64,000 nt of DNA from Hymenobacter sublimis. Lineage in GTDB: Bacteria; Bacteroidota; Bacteroidia; Cytophagales; Hymenobacteraceae. The notes under the pieces are model-generated. The model searched no databases. It saw only the letters and a program-made list of their open reading frames with translations, and was not told the DNA's origin. The DNA lies in the NCBI RefSeq assembly GCF_023101345.1, contig NZ_CP095848.1, positions 2,107,501 to 2,171,500 on the forward strand, written 5' to 3'. Position numbers and translations under genes: made by a program. Positions 40,810-48,724 of this stretch are shown in pieces (position 1 is the first letter of the stretch; each line of letters opens with the position of its first letter).

Positions 40810-42915
40810 TTAGCGCAGTTGATAGAGGTCGACCAGTTCCTTGACCTCGGCCAGGGGCCGGGTGGGCGGCGTAAGCGTGGGCGGAATAGGCCGCTTGGCG
40901 TAGGTCTGGAAGTAGAGCACGCAGGCGTCGCGCCACCACAGGGCCTCGCGGTGCTGAATGCGCAGGCGAGCGGCCACATCGGCGTGCAACTCAGCGTCCA
41001 GGGCGGGGCGGGCCTGCTCCCACTGCCGCTGCATCCAGAGCACCGAGTCGGCGCCGGTGTAGTAGCGGGTGGTTAGCTCGTCCCAGAGGGTGCGGCCGGT
41101 ACTCAGCTGCTGCCCCCAGCCCACGTGGTGAAACCAAAGCAGGTAGTCGGGCGGGCAGGTGGCGGGGTTGCTCCACACCTGGCGGGCGCCGGGGGCGTAG
41201 AGGCTCAGGGCGTTAGAGCCGCGGGCAGTGCGGTCGAAGCCCAGGCCTTCGGCATCGGCCTTGTGGTAGTACACGGAGGTCCAGTCGGGGCGGGCGCTTT
41301 TTTCCAGCCAGGGCTCGGGGCCGTAGTGAATGCTCTGGCCCATGATGTGGTGCAGGCCCAGCGGCGTGGTGTAGCGCACGTACACGTCGCGCGACTGATT
41401 GAGCACCGGCAGGATGCTGGCCAAAGCCTGGGGCTCCCGCGTCAAGGTCATTTTGGTCCATTCCTCGGCAATGGCCGCGGAGCTGAGCGTGTGGTCCCAG
41501 GCCAGGCGGCCGTAGGCATACCAGTTGGCCTGGCCCACTGGGTGGCCGGTCCAGTTCCGGTCCGAGCCGATGTTAGCTACCCCCGCAATACCACTAATAG
41601 AGTGCTTTTCCAGAGTACCATCGACCACCTTGGCAACTGTGGAGCCCGGACCCTGGGAGTGGGTATCGGCGTCGAGGCACTCCTTGATAAGCGGCCCCAG
41701 GTATACGAGGTGGGTAGCGAAACCCAGGTATTCTTGCGTTAGTTGCACTTCCAGCACCAGCGGGGTGCGCGGCATGGCCCCGAACAGCGGGTGAAACGGC
41801 TCCCGGGCCTGGAAGTCAATCGGGCCGTTTTTCACCTGCACCAGCACCTTAGGCGAAAACTTACCGTCGAGGGGCTGAAACTCCTCGAAGGCCTCCTTGA
41901 ACCGGTCGCCCTTGGAGTTGGCCTTGTACACGAAGGCTCGCCACATCACTACCCCATCGTGGGTGCCCAGGGCCGTAGCCAGCATGTTGGCGCCATCGGC
42001 GTGGTTGCGGCCGTAGTCCTGGGGGCCCGGCTCGCCCTCGGAGTTGGCCTTCACCAGAAAGCCCCCGAAGTCGGGAATGGCCTTGTAGATTTCGTCGGTT
42101 TTGGCTTTCCACCACTGCGCCACCTTGGGGTCCAGGGGGTCGGAAGTAGGCAGGCCGCCAATGACTTTGGGCGCGGCCCAAAACACCGAGAGGTACACCC
42201 GGATGCCGTAGGGCCGCATCACGCCGGCCAGGGCGGCTACTTTTTGCAGGTACTCCGCCGTGAGGTAGCGGGCACTAGCATTGACGTTATTAAGTACTAC
42301 CCCGTTAATACCGATGGAAGCATTGGCGCGGGCGTAGTCCTGGTAGCGCGGGTCGAGGCGGTCGGGCAGTTCCAGCCACTTCCAGATGGAGGAACCGGCG
42401 TAGCCGCGCTCCACCGTGCCGTTGGGGTTGTCCCAGTGGTTGAGCAGGCGGTACTCGATGCGGGGCTGGCTGCTGAGGCTGAGCTGCTCGGGGCGCTGAC
42501 CGGTTTGCACCTGGCGCAGCAGGGCAAAGCAGCCGTAGAGCACGGCCGCGTCGGTGGGGCCGGTAATTTCCAGTCCGTTTTTCTGGCTGCTGATGCGGTA
42601 GCCCTCCCGGCCCAGCGTGGGGTCCGGGGCCACGCGCAGCCGGATGCGGCCCTTGCCGCCCGGCGCCGCCCCTACCGGCACCGAGCGCCCCAGCAAGCCT
42701 TGCAGCCCGAGTTGCAGCTCGTGGGCGGCGGTTTGCAGGGTAGGAGTTGCGTTGCCTTCCACCACAATACCACGGGCCCGGTCCTGCCAGGCCTTGCGCA
42801 GGCTGGCCTCGGGCAGCTCATCATACTTCAGCCACAGGCGGTAGCCGTCATCGGCGCGGCAGCCGAGGCTGGCACCGAGGCAGAGGAAGGCAAGCAGCAA
42901 CAAGCGGGGTAGCAT
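40810..42915 (-). CDS. GH67 alpha-glucuronidase
   Basis: Enzyme that removes terminal (4-O-methyl)glucuronic acid from the non-reducing end of aldouronic acids derived from xylan. The 701-residue protein has a hydrophobic leader with a possible lipobox (LGASLGC), the N-terminal domain, and the barrel with RLLNHWDNPNGTVERGYAG. The acid Glu293 is in VKANSEGEPGP, and the paired carboxylates are Asp367 (NGPIDFQARE) and Glu395 (LTQEYLG). GH67 works on short oligosaccharides while the GH115 at 10415 can act on the polymer, so the two complement each other. It follows uxuA by 44 bases. Confidence 0.95.
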   Translation of the reverse strand: MLPRLLLLAFLCLGASLGCRADDGYRLWLKYDELPEASLRKAWQDRARGIVVEGNATPTLQTAAHELQLGLQGLLGRSVPVGAAPGGKGRIRLRVAPDPTLGREGYRISSQKNGLEITGPTDAAVLYGCFALLRQVQTGQRPEQLSLSSQPRIEYRLLNHWDNPNGTVERGYAGSSIWKWLELPDRLDPRYQDYARANASIGINGVVLNNVNASARYLTAEYLQKVAALAGVMRPYGIRVYLSVFWAAPKVIGGLPTSDPLDPKVAQWWKAKTDEIYKAIPDFGGFLVKANSEGEPGPQDYGRNHADGANMLATALGTHDGVVMWRAFVYKANSKGDRFKEAFEEFQPLDGKFSPKVLVQVKNGPIDFQAREPFHPLFGAMPRTPLVLEVQLTQEYLGFATHLVYLGPLIKECLDADTHSQGPGSTVAKVVDGTLEKHSISGIAGVANIGSDRNWTGHPVGQANWYAYGRLAWDHTLSSAAIAEEWTKMTLTREPQALASILPVLNQSRDVYVRYTTPLGLHHIMGQSIHYGPEPWLEKSARPDWTSVYYHKADAEGLGFDRTARGSNALSLYAPGARQVWSNPATCPPDYLLWFHHVGWGQQLSTGRTLWDELTTRYYTGADSVLWMQRQWEQARPALDAELHADVAARLRIQHREALWWRDACVLYFQTYAKRPIPPTLTPPTRPLAEVKELVDLYQLR

Positions 42916-42959
42916 AGGTGGGAAGGGGTAGAAAGAAGGTCGGGTGAGGCGGGGCGTGG

Positions 42960-44213
42960 TTACACGAAGCGGGTAGCGGGGGCTTCGGCGGCAAGCGGGG
43001 AGGTAGCCTCCTCGGTGGCCTGCAAGTTGCGGCGGATGCCGAGCTCCAGGCCCCGCAGCTCGGCCAGCCCGCGCAGGCGGCCGATGGCGGAGTAGCCGGG
43101 GTAGGTGCGCTTTTCCAGGTCGTCGAGCATTTGGTGGCCGTGGTCGGGGCGCATGGGCAGGCTGGGGTTGCCTTCGCCGGTGCGGGCCCGACGTAGCTCC
43201 TCGCGCACCAGCTCCTGCACCACGGCGTACATGTCCACGTCGCCGGTGAGGTGGTCGGCCTCGTGGAAGTTGCGCGGATTTTCCTCGCGCTTGGTAGCGC
43301 GCAGGTGCACAAAATGAATGCGGTTCCCGAGGCGCCGCACGATGCCGGGCAGATCATTATCGGGCCGCACGCCCAGAGAACCAGTACAGAAAGTCAGGCC
43401 ATTGGCCGGCGAGTCGTAGGCCTGCAGCAACCCCACCAGGTCGGCTTCGGTGCTGACTACCCGGGGCAGGCCCAGCAGCGGAAACGGCGGGTCGTCGGGG
43501 TGAATGCAGAGGCCAATGCCCACTTCCTCGGCCACCGGCCCTACCTCTCGCAGGAAGTGGTACAGGTTTTCGCGCAGGGCGTCGGCATCAATAGCGGCGT
43601 ACTCGTTGAGCAACTCCTGAAAGCCCGCCAGCTCAAAGGCCTCCTCGGAGCCGGGCAGCCCCAGCAACACAATATTGGTGAGCGTAGCCACTGCTTCCGC
43701 CGACATTTCCGCGAACTGGGCGCGGGCCGCGGCGGCTACCTCGGGCTCGTAGTCCAATTCGGCGCCGGGGCGGCGCAGAATGCAGAGGTCGAACACCGCA
43801 AAATCCTGCCACACGAAGCGCAGGGCGCGGGAGCCGTCGGGCATTTCGTAGTTCAGGTTGGTGCGCGACCAATCCAGCACCGGCATAAAGTTGTAGCACA
43901 CCGTGCTGATACCGCAGGCGGCTAGGTTGCGCAGGCTTTGCTGGTAGTTGCGGATGTACTCGGCGCGGGCCGGGCGGCCTTTCTTAATGTCTTCGTGCAC
44001 GGGCAGGCTCTCCACCACGGCCCAGTGCAGGGGCGCGTACCGGTCGTTGTCGGCCTCCACTAGCTGCTGACGGGCCCGGATATCTTCTTGGCTCCACACG
44101 GCTCCCACGGGTAACTGATGCAGGGCCGTAACGACGCCCGTGCAGCCGGCCTGCCGGAGTGCGAAAAGAGAAACCGGGTCCTGGGGCCCGAACCAGCGCA
44201 TGGTGTGCAGCAT
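42960..44213 (-). CDS. uxuA: D-mannonate dehydratase
   Basis: Cytoplasmic enzyme converting D-mannonate to 2-keto-3-deoxygluconate. The 417-residue product matches the UxuA family: MRWFGPQDPVSLFALRQAG at the N-terminus, then AVVESLPVHEDIKKG, YNFMPVLDWSRTNL, GLCIHPDDPPFPLLGLPRVV with metal-ligand His, and FVHLRATKRE. It is the first gene of the long minus-strand run and starts 185 bases from the palindrome at 44398-44429, placing the uronate branch at the head of the locus. An internal Met at 44201 is an alternative start with little effect. A metal ion (Fe/Mn in the family) is expected. Confidence 0.95.
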   Translation of the reverse strand: MLHTMRWFGPQDPVSLFALRQAGCTGVVTALHQLPVGAVWSQEDIRARQQLVEADNDRYAPLHWAVVESLPVHEDIKKGRPARAEYIRNYQQSLRNLAACGISTVCYNFMPVLDWSRTNLNYEMPDGSRALRFVWQDFAVFDLCILRRPGAELDYEPEVAAAARAQFAEMSAEAVATLTNIVLLGLPGSEEAFELAGFQELLNEYAAIDADALRENLYHFLREVGPVAEEVGIGLCIHPDDPPFPLLGLPRVVSTEADLVGLLQAYDSPANGLTFCTGSLGVRPDNDLPGIVRRLGNRIHFVHLRATKREENPRNFHEADHLTGDVDMYAVVQELVREELRRARTGEGNPSLPMRPDHGHQMLDDLEKRTYPGYSAIGRLRGLAELRGLELGIRRNLQATEEATSPLAAEAPATRFV

Positions 44214-44397
44214 GGAAAAACGCGGCGTTACAGATTAGTAAAATTCAATTTATCTACCATCCCCCCTCCTTTTAAGCCAGTAGTGAGGCTATTGTTGAAA
44301 GGAAGGGTTAGGGAGTACTTACTACCGAATATAAAGCACCAACTGGGATAGGCAGCAATCTAAAAACCCGCTTAAACGCCTGTATTTCAACAAAAAA

Positions 44398-44429
44398 TAC
44401 CGAAAACGTTTTCGAAAACGTTTTCGGTA
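44398..44429. promoter_or_regulatory. Perfect 32-bp palindrome, putative operator of the local LacI regulator
   Basis: Half-site TACCGAAAACGTTTTC is followed directly by its exact reverse complement. The sequence contains GAAAACGTTTTC twice, overlapping at the centre, so it could hold two 12-bp LacI-type sites in register. It lies between the divergent regulator and uxuA genes. The related palindrome upstream of xylB (19581-19614) supports a shared regulon. Binding is inferred. Confidence 0.78.
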
Positions 44430-44501
44430 GGTGAAATTATTTCCCGGAAGAGTAAAAAAAATACGTAGCTTAATCTCGTTGACCAAAAATCAGGTGCTGA
44501 G

Positions 44502-44532
44502 TTGGGTTTCTCAATGCACCTGCTCATCTTTG
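44502..44532 (+). promoter_or_regulatory. Candidate Bacteroidota promoter of the LacI gene
   Basis: TTG at 44502-44504 and CATCTTTG at 44525-44532 (7 of 8 bases of TAnnTTTG) are spaced by 20 bases, as expected for -33/-7 elements. This leaves about 20 bases before ATG 44553 and supports that start. Confidence 0.5.
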
Positions 44533-44552
44533 GAATAATTCAATTCACTGCC

Positions 44553-45746
44553 ATGATCAAATGCACGAAGTGCCACCTGGCCGACGCCGTGATGCGGGCG
44601 GGCTTTATTCGGGGGCGGCAGCGCTACCACTGCAAGGCTTGCAACTACCACTTCACGGATGACAAGGGGGCCGTTGTGCCGGAGAAAAAACGGCGGCAAA
44701 CCACCATCAGCGACGTGGCCCGGGAGTTGGGAGTGGCGCCCTCCACGGTATCAAGGGCCCTAAATGGCCACTCCGACATTAACATCAACACGCGGCGGGC
44801 CATTATGGAGGTAGCGCGCCAACTCGACTACCAGCCTAACCTACTGGCCCAGAGTCTAAAGAGCAGCGAAACCAAGACTATAGGAGTTGTTATCCCGGAT
44901 ATTGAGCGGCCATTTTTCGCTACCGCCGTCAGTGGCATTCAGCAGGTAGTGGCCGAGGCGGGCTATAGGGTGATGATCTGCCAGTCCAAGGAATCCTACG
45001 AAATGGAGGTCAGCAACGTGCAGGCTCTGATTGCCAGCCGCGTAGACGGCCTGCTGATCTGTCACTCCCGGGAAACCGAAAACTTCGACCACGTGAAGCA
45101 GTCCGCTACCCGGGGCATTCCCATCGTGCACTTCGATAGGGTGTGCAACGAAGTGGATACGGCCAAGGTAATTCTGGACGACTGGAACGGGGCCTTTCAC
45201 GTGACGGAGCACCTGATTGAGCAGGGCGCGCGCCGCATTGCCATTCTGGCCGGGCCGGAGGGCCTGCTCATCAGCCGCAACCGACTGGCGGGCTACCTCA
45301 GCGCCTTGCTCAAGCACGGCCTGCCAGCTCACGACGAGTTGCGCACCCACATCCACTTCCGACCCGAGTCGGCGGTGGCCGCCCTGGACGCCTGGCTGGC
45401 CCTCCCCCAGCCCCCGGACGCCATTTTTGCCATTAACTACACCAACGCCTTCGACCTGCTGGTGGCCCTGAAAGCCCGCGGCATCCGGGTGCCCGAGGAC
45501 ATTGCCGTGGTGGGCTTCGGCGACGAGTTCATGGCCTCCATGATTGAGCCGGGCCTCACCACGGTCAACCTGCACCCCTACCGCATTGGGCAGCAGGCGG
45601 CCCGGCTGTTTCTGGAGCAAGTGCAGGAGAAAGAAGCCTTCCAGCCCCGCACCTTCGTCATCACCGGCGACCTAGTAATTCGCCAATCTTCGCTGAAAGC
45701 CAAGGGCGAAAAACGCAAGCCGGAGTTTTTCAAGCTCGATATTTGA
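44553..45746 (+). CDS. LacI-family regulator with N-terminal C4 zinc ribbon; candidate xylan-locus regulator
   Basis: Transcription factor of 397 residues. Residues 1-35 form a C4 zinc ribbon (Cys4, Cys7, Cys27, Cys30, with GRQRYHCKACNYHFT) like the N-terminal ribbon of IS1 InsA and related transposases. A LacI helix-turn-helix follows (50-97, TISDVARELGVAPSTVSRAL) and then a full sugar-binding domain (TKTIGVVIPDIERPFFATA, VDGLLICHSRE, FDRVCNEVD, VGFGDEFMASMIEPGLTTV). I choose ATG 44553 because it directly precedes the ribbon and follows a promoter-like element; an upstream ATG (44502) overlaps that element. It is divergent from uxuA, and a perfect palindrome lies between them, so autoregulation and control of the locus are likely. 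The inducer is unknown. Confidence 0.92.
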   Translation: MIKCTKCHLADAVMRAGFIRGRQRYHCKACNYHFTDDKGAVVPEKKRRQTTISDVARELGVAPSTVSRALNGHSDININTRRAIMEVARQLDYQPNLLAQSLKSSETKTIGVVIPDIERPFFATAVSGIQQVVAEAGYRVMICQSKESYEMEVSNVQALIASRVDGLLICHSRETENFDHVKQSATRGIPIVHFDRVCNEVDTAKVILDDWNGAFHVTEHLIEQGARRIAILAGPEGLLISRNRLAGYLSALLKHGLPAHDELRTHIHFRPESAVAALDAWLALPQPPDAIFAINYTNAFDLLVALKARGIRVPEDIAVVGFGDEFMASMIEPGLTTVNLHPYRIGQQAARLFLEQVQEKEAFQPRTFVITGDLVIRQSSLKAKGEKRKPEFFKLDI

Positions 45747-45789
45747 GCTGGCTGTTAGCGGCTGGCAATTAGCTGTTAACTGTTAACAA

Positions 45790-45837
45790 AAAGGCACCGG
45801 CTGAGCCCTCATGTAGAGGGGTTCTGCCGGTGCCTTT
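45790..45837. terminator. Terminator after the LacI gene
   Basis: Stem AAAGGCACCGG (45790-45800) and CCGGTGCCTTT (45827-45837) with an inner CCCTC/GAGGG pairing. A-tract before and T-rich end make it a likely bidirectional intrinsic terminator between the convergent LacI and GH43 genes. Confidence 0.85.
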
Positions 45838-46052
45838 CGTGATGAACATGCTGTAATAGCCAACAGCTAGAATGTGTTAGCAGTCAGGGTCTTCGAATAC
45901 TCAAAGACGGTCATGCAGAGCGTAGCGAAGCATCTCGCGTGCTGATGTTGCCAAACTAATCAGGCGTCAGCACACGAAATGCCTCGACCAACTCGACATG
46001 ACGTTCTGCGGGTTAGGTGTGAGCAGTTGCTAACAAGCAACCACTCTCAACC
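45838..46052. repeat. GCATCTC-type repeat between convergent genes
   Basis: Together with the terminator this completes the 306-base gap. At 45908-46003 lies an imperfect hairpin of the GCATCTC family. The left arm (GGTCATGCAGAGCGTAGCG...) is intact while the right arm has drifted (ACGAAATGCCTCGACCAACT...). No gene seen. Confidence 0.7.
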
Positions 46053-47201
46053 TTACGGGTTGATGGTTTCGATGCTGCCATCGGGGCGGCGTTTTAGCTC
46101 GGTGACTTTCACGTTGCGCAGCCACGTTTTGCCCGACAGCTCCGTGTCGTGGTAGAAGATGTACCACTTACCGTTTACTTCCACGATGGAGTGGTGGGTA
46201 GTCCAGCCTTCCACGGGGTTCATCAGGACGCCCTGGTAGGTGAAGGGGCCGTAGGGCGAGTCGCCGGTGGCGTACACCAGCAGGTGGGTGTCGCCGGTGG
46301 AATAGGAGAAGTAGTACTTGCCGTTGTACTTGTGCAGCCAGCCGCCCTCAAAAAAACGGTGCTTGTTGTCGCCCGACAGGAAGGGCTTGCCATCCTGGCC
46401 CAGAATCTGGACTTCTTTTACGGGCTCCGCGAAGGTGAGCATGTCGTCGGTTAAGCGCGCCATTTTGGGTCCGAGGGCCTTTTCTTGGGGGCCGGGTTCC
46501 TGCTCCTTGGGCTTGCTGGCGTCGTATTTGCCGGTGCGCCAGCGCTGGAGCTGCCCGCCCCAGATGCCGCCCATGTACATATAGGTCTTGCCGTCGGTGT
46601 CGGTAAACACGGCTGGGTCGATGCTCAGGCTGCCCGGAATGGGCTGGGGCTGGGCCTTGAACGGACCGGTAGGCGACGTGCTGGTAGCCACCCCAATCCG
46701 GAACACATCCTGCTTATCCTTCACCGGAAAATAGAGGTAGTAGGTTCCGTTCTTGTAGGCCGCGTCCGGGGCCCAGAGCTGGCGGCCCGCCCAGGAAATG
46801 TCCTTGGTATCCAGCGCCACGCCGTGGTCCGTTACCTTGCCGCCAATACTATCCATCGACAGGATGTGGTAGTCGCGCATGGCAAAATGGTCGCCGTTGT
46901 CGTTTTCCGGCATCCCCGTTTCAATGTCGTGGGAAGGGTAAATGTAGATTCTGCCGTTGAAAACGTGGGCCGACGGGTCGGCGGTGTAGATATCCTTAAC
47001 CAGCGGCCGGGCCAGGTATTTCCGACTGCCGGAAGCAGCTGAATCCGTTGTTGCCGGGGCGGGCGCCTCGGCCGACGTGGCGGTGGTTTCGGCGGCGGGT
47101 TGCTTTTGCTGGCAGGAACTCAGCAGGGCTGCGGGCAGCAGCAGCGTCAGGGCCGATACGGTGGTGGTAGCGAGCAGGTGGGAATGGCGCTTAAACAGCA
47201 C
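46053..47201 (-). CDS. GH43 lipoprotein glycosidase outside the main run
   Basis: Lipid-anchored 382-residue enzyme. A lipobox (LLSSC, about Cys30) is followed by a Thr/Ala/Pro-rich linker of about 35 residues, then a single GH43 propeller. The propeller has the base Asp in YTADPSAHVFNGRIYIYPSHD, visible as TADPSAHVFNG, the Asp in LSIDPAVFTD, and the acid Glu in RFFEGGWLHKYNG. The domain resembles the GH43 at 26726 but lacks the CBM6-like module. It is transcribed convergently toward the LacI gene and so is not part of the main run; it may have its own promoter. The surface anchor suggests action outside the outer membrane or in the periplasm. Substrate probably arabinoxylan-type, inferred. 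Confidence 0.9.
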   Translation of the reverse strand: MLFKRHSHLLATTTVSALTLLLPAALLSSCQQKQPAAETTATSAEAPAPATTDSAASGSRKYLARPLVKDIYTADPSAHVFNGRIYIYPSHDIETGMPENDNGDHFAMRDYHILSMDSIGGKVTDHGVALDTKDISWAGRQLWAPDAAYKNGTYYLYFPVKDKQDVFRIGVATSTSPTGPFKAQPQPIPGSLSIDPAVFTDTDGKTYMYMGGIWGGQLQRWRTGKYDASKPKEQEPGPQEKALGPKMARLTDDMLTFAEPVKEVQILGQDGKPFLSGDNKHRFFEGGWLHKYNGKYYFSYSTGDTHLLVYATGDSPYGPFTYQGVLMNPVEGWTTHHSIVEVNGKWYIFYHDTELSGKTWLRNVKVTELKRRPDGSIETINP

Positions 47202-47508
47202 GGGCGGGAAGTTAGGAGGTGGACAAACCAGCTACGGGTCGCGCAGGCGCCCGCAGGTAAACAGCAAGTCGGGAGGAGCGGGCGGCAGCCGGCAGCATCG
47301 GAGCCGGCAAACCCAGGAACGAGGGGCAGGCCACTGGATGGGGCAACTGCACTGTTCGCCCCAAATATAGATTCCTGCTAGTTTGACTGACGCGCTTTGC
47401 CGCCACTATTGCTGAAAATAAACTCTGTAATCGATTGTGGTAGCAAGGGCCGCTACCGCCCCCTAATGAAACGTGTTATCTTCCTGTTTCTAAACGCTCC
47501 TACCTCTT
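47202..47508. other. 307-base divergent gap between GH43 and deformylase genes
   Basis: No gene or repeat seen. On the minus strand TATATTTG (47362-47369) is an exact match to the Bacteroidota -7 element TAnnTTTG and may belong to the GH43 gene, giving an untranslated leader of about 155 bases; no matching -33 TTG was found. No LacI-like palindrome is present. Confidence 0.5.
47362..47369 (-). promoter_or_regulatory. Possible -7 element for the GH43 lipoprotein gene
   Basis: TATATTTG on the minus strand matches TAnnTTTG in full. The missing -33 match keeps confidence low. Confidence 0.4.
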
Positions 47509-48045
47509 ATGCCCGTCCGCGACATCCTGCAACTTGGCCACCCACTACTCCGGGCCGTGGCCGAGCCCGTAGCCGACCCTAGCGCTCCCGCAATAGCCAA
47601 CCTAGTCACGGACCTGACCGACACCGTGGCCCACTGGCGCGACACCACCGGCTACGGCCGGGCCATTGCCGCACCTCAGATTGGGGAGTTGCAGCGCGTG
47701 ATTCTGCTGCGCCTGCCGGGCCGGCCGGTGTGGCCGCTCATCAATCCCAGCATCATCGCCCACAGCCCTGAGAAACTGGTTGTTTGGGATGCCTGCCTCT
47801 CCTTCCTCTCCATATTCATGCAGGTAGAGCGCTACGAGTGGATTCGGGTGCGCTACCAGGACCAGCAGGGCCAGTGGCACGAAGCCCACGCCGGCCGCGA
47901 AGACGACCTAGCCGAGCTACTCCAGCACGAAATCGACCACCTCGATGGCATCCTCTCCCTGGACCGCATGGTGGACGTGAAGTCCCTCTGCTCCCGCGAG
48001 GAGTTTGAGCGCCAGTTTAAAGCCAACAGCCCCTACGGGCGGTAG
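47509..48045 (+). CDS. Peptide deformylase-like protein with altered motif 2
   Basis: Metal hydrolase fold of 178 residues resembling peptide deformylase, which removes the formyl group from new protein N-termini. Motif 1 is present as GYGRAIAAPQIG (48-59) and motif 3 as QHEIDHLDG (139-147, metal ligands His140 and His144, catalytic Glu141). Motif 2, normally EGCLS, reads DACLS (94-98): metal-ligand Cys96 is kept, but Glu and Gly are replaced. It is therefore probably a second, divergent copy, with activity uncertain, rather than the housekeeping enzyme. The next gene on the same strand is the Imm51-like protein. Confidence 0.85.
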   Translation: MPVRDILQLGHPLLRAVAEPVADPSAPAIANLVTDLTDTVAHWRDTTGYGRAIAAPQIGELQRVILLRLPGRPVWPLINPSIIAHSPEKLVVWDACLSFLSIFMQVERYEWIRVRYQDQQGQWHEAHAGREDDLAELLQHEIDHLDGILSLDRMVDVKSLCSREEFERQFKANSPYGR

Positions 48046-48057
48046 CCAAAGCGTACA

Positions 48058-48150
48058 AACCGGCTGTCATTCCGAGCAGAGCGAGGAATCTGGGGCAAGC
48101 CTTTCAACGATTTCACCCAGATTCCTCCTGCGTCGGAATGACAGCCGGTT
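48058..48150. repeat. GTCATTCC-family hairpin with unequal arms
   Basis: The outer AACCGGCTGTCATTCCGA and inner GAATCTGGG parts pair, but the arm middles differ: left AGCAGAGCGAG, right (read inverted) CGCAGGAG. These are the two arm variants seen separately at 10256-10347 and 22295-22370. Confidence 0.85.
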
Positions 48151-48200
48151 TCTTTAGGCCAGCGCCGCTGCTTCGAGCCACTACCCCTACCTTGCGCCTC

Positions 48201-48563
48201 ATGGTCAGCCCCTACTACCCCTTCCTCGTCTACGACCTGCAAGAAAATGCTACCCCGGAACGCCAGTACCGGATTGTGGTCGACTTGTCGGAAATGGATG
48301 ATTACTACGCCGTGTTCGAGAAGCACGGCTTCAGCGGCAGCGGCGCATCCTGGGCCGAGCACATCGAAACCATCGTGGAAGAGCACGAACCGGAGCTACT
48401 GGACCATCTGGAGCTGGCCGGTGAAGGGGAAATATTCCGGGCCTACGCCGACAGCCGGGCCGCTACGCAGCAGTTTCTACGCCTCGTCCACCCCATCTTC
48501 GCCAACCTCGGCAGCCTGAATAAGTACCTCAGCCAAGCCGACCCCGGCGACTTTTTTGAGTAG
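48201..48563 (+). CDS. Small acidic protein resembling Imm51 immunity proteins
   Basis: A 120-residue acidic cytoplasmic protein from ATG 48201, preceded by TACCTTG, a promoter-like element. The segment FSGSGASWAEHIETIVEEHE (about 40-60) and the later LELAGEGEIFRAYADSR recall the Imm51 family, seen as immunity partners of polymorphic toxins. I rely on memory of the family pattern, so the match is tentative. No toxin gene is adjacent: the neighbours are the deformylase-like gene and a convergent metalloprotease. An upstream ATG at 48138 is inside the repeat and is not used. Confidence 0.5.
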   Translation: MVSPYYPFLVYDLQENATPERQYRIVVDLSEMDDYYAVFEKHGFSGSGASWAEHIETIVEEHEPELLDHLELAGEGEIFRAYADSRAATQQFLRLVHPIFANLGSLNKYLSQADPGDFFE

Positions 48564-48635
48564 GTTATTTAAGGTAGCAGAAGGCAGTTTCTTGTTAAAC
48601 ATGGTATTTAGGAAGGTCTTTATTTCCAGCAGTTG

Positions 48636-48657
48636 AACCTCCCGCGCGCGGGAGGTT
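48636..48657. terminator. Perfect palindrome between convergent genes
   Basis: A 22-base perfect palindrome (half AACCTCCCGCG) lies between the Imm51-like gene and the convergent metalloprotease, with T residues on the plus side. It probably ends transcription in both directions. Confidence 0.65.
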
Positions 48658-48724
48658 TACTATACAGAAGGCAGATGAACTTGCTGGACATTGAATCGAG
48701 CAAATCCGTAGGCTACCTGCCACT

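Larger units (their letters stand above)
44214..44552. promoter_or_regulatory. Divergent control region between uxuA and the LacI gene
   Basis: This 339-base AT-richer gap carries the perfect operator-like palindrome (44398-44429) and a candidate promoter for the regulator (44502-44532). On the uxuA side I find no element that fits TAnnTTTG well; TATTTTTTG at the palindrome edge has one extra spacer base. No small gene is visible. Confidence 0.7.

Noticed and set aside
41743..42912. 389-codon plus-strand open frame opposite GH67
   Set aside because: Antisense shadow; the GH67 frame carries all catalytic residues.
44553..44660. Zinc ribbon as evidence of an IS1-type transposase gene
   Set aside because: The ribbon is in frame with a full LacI protein; no transposase catalytic domain or terminal inverted repeats are nearby.
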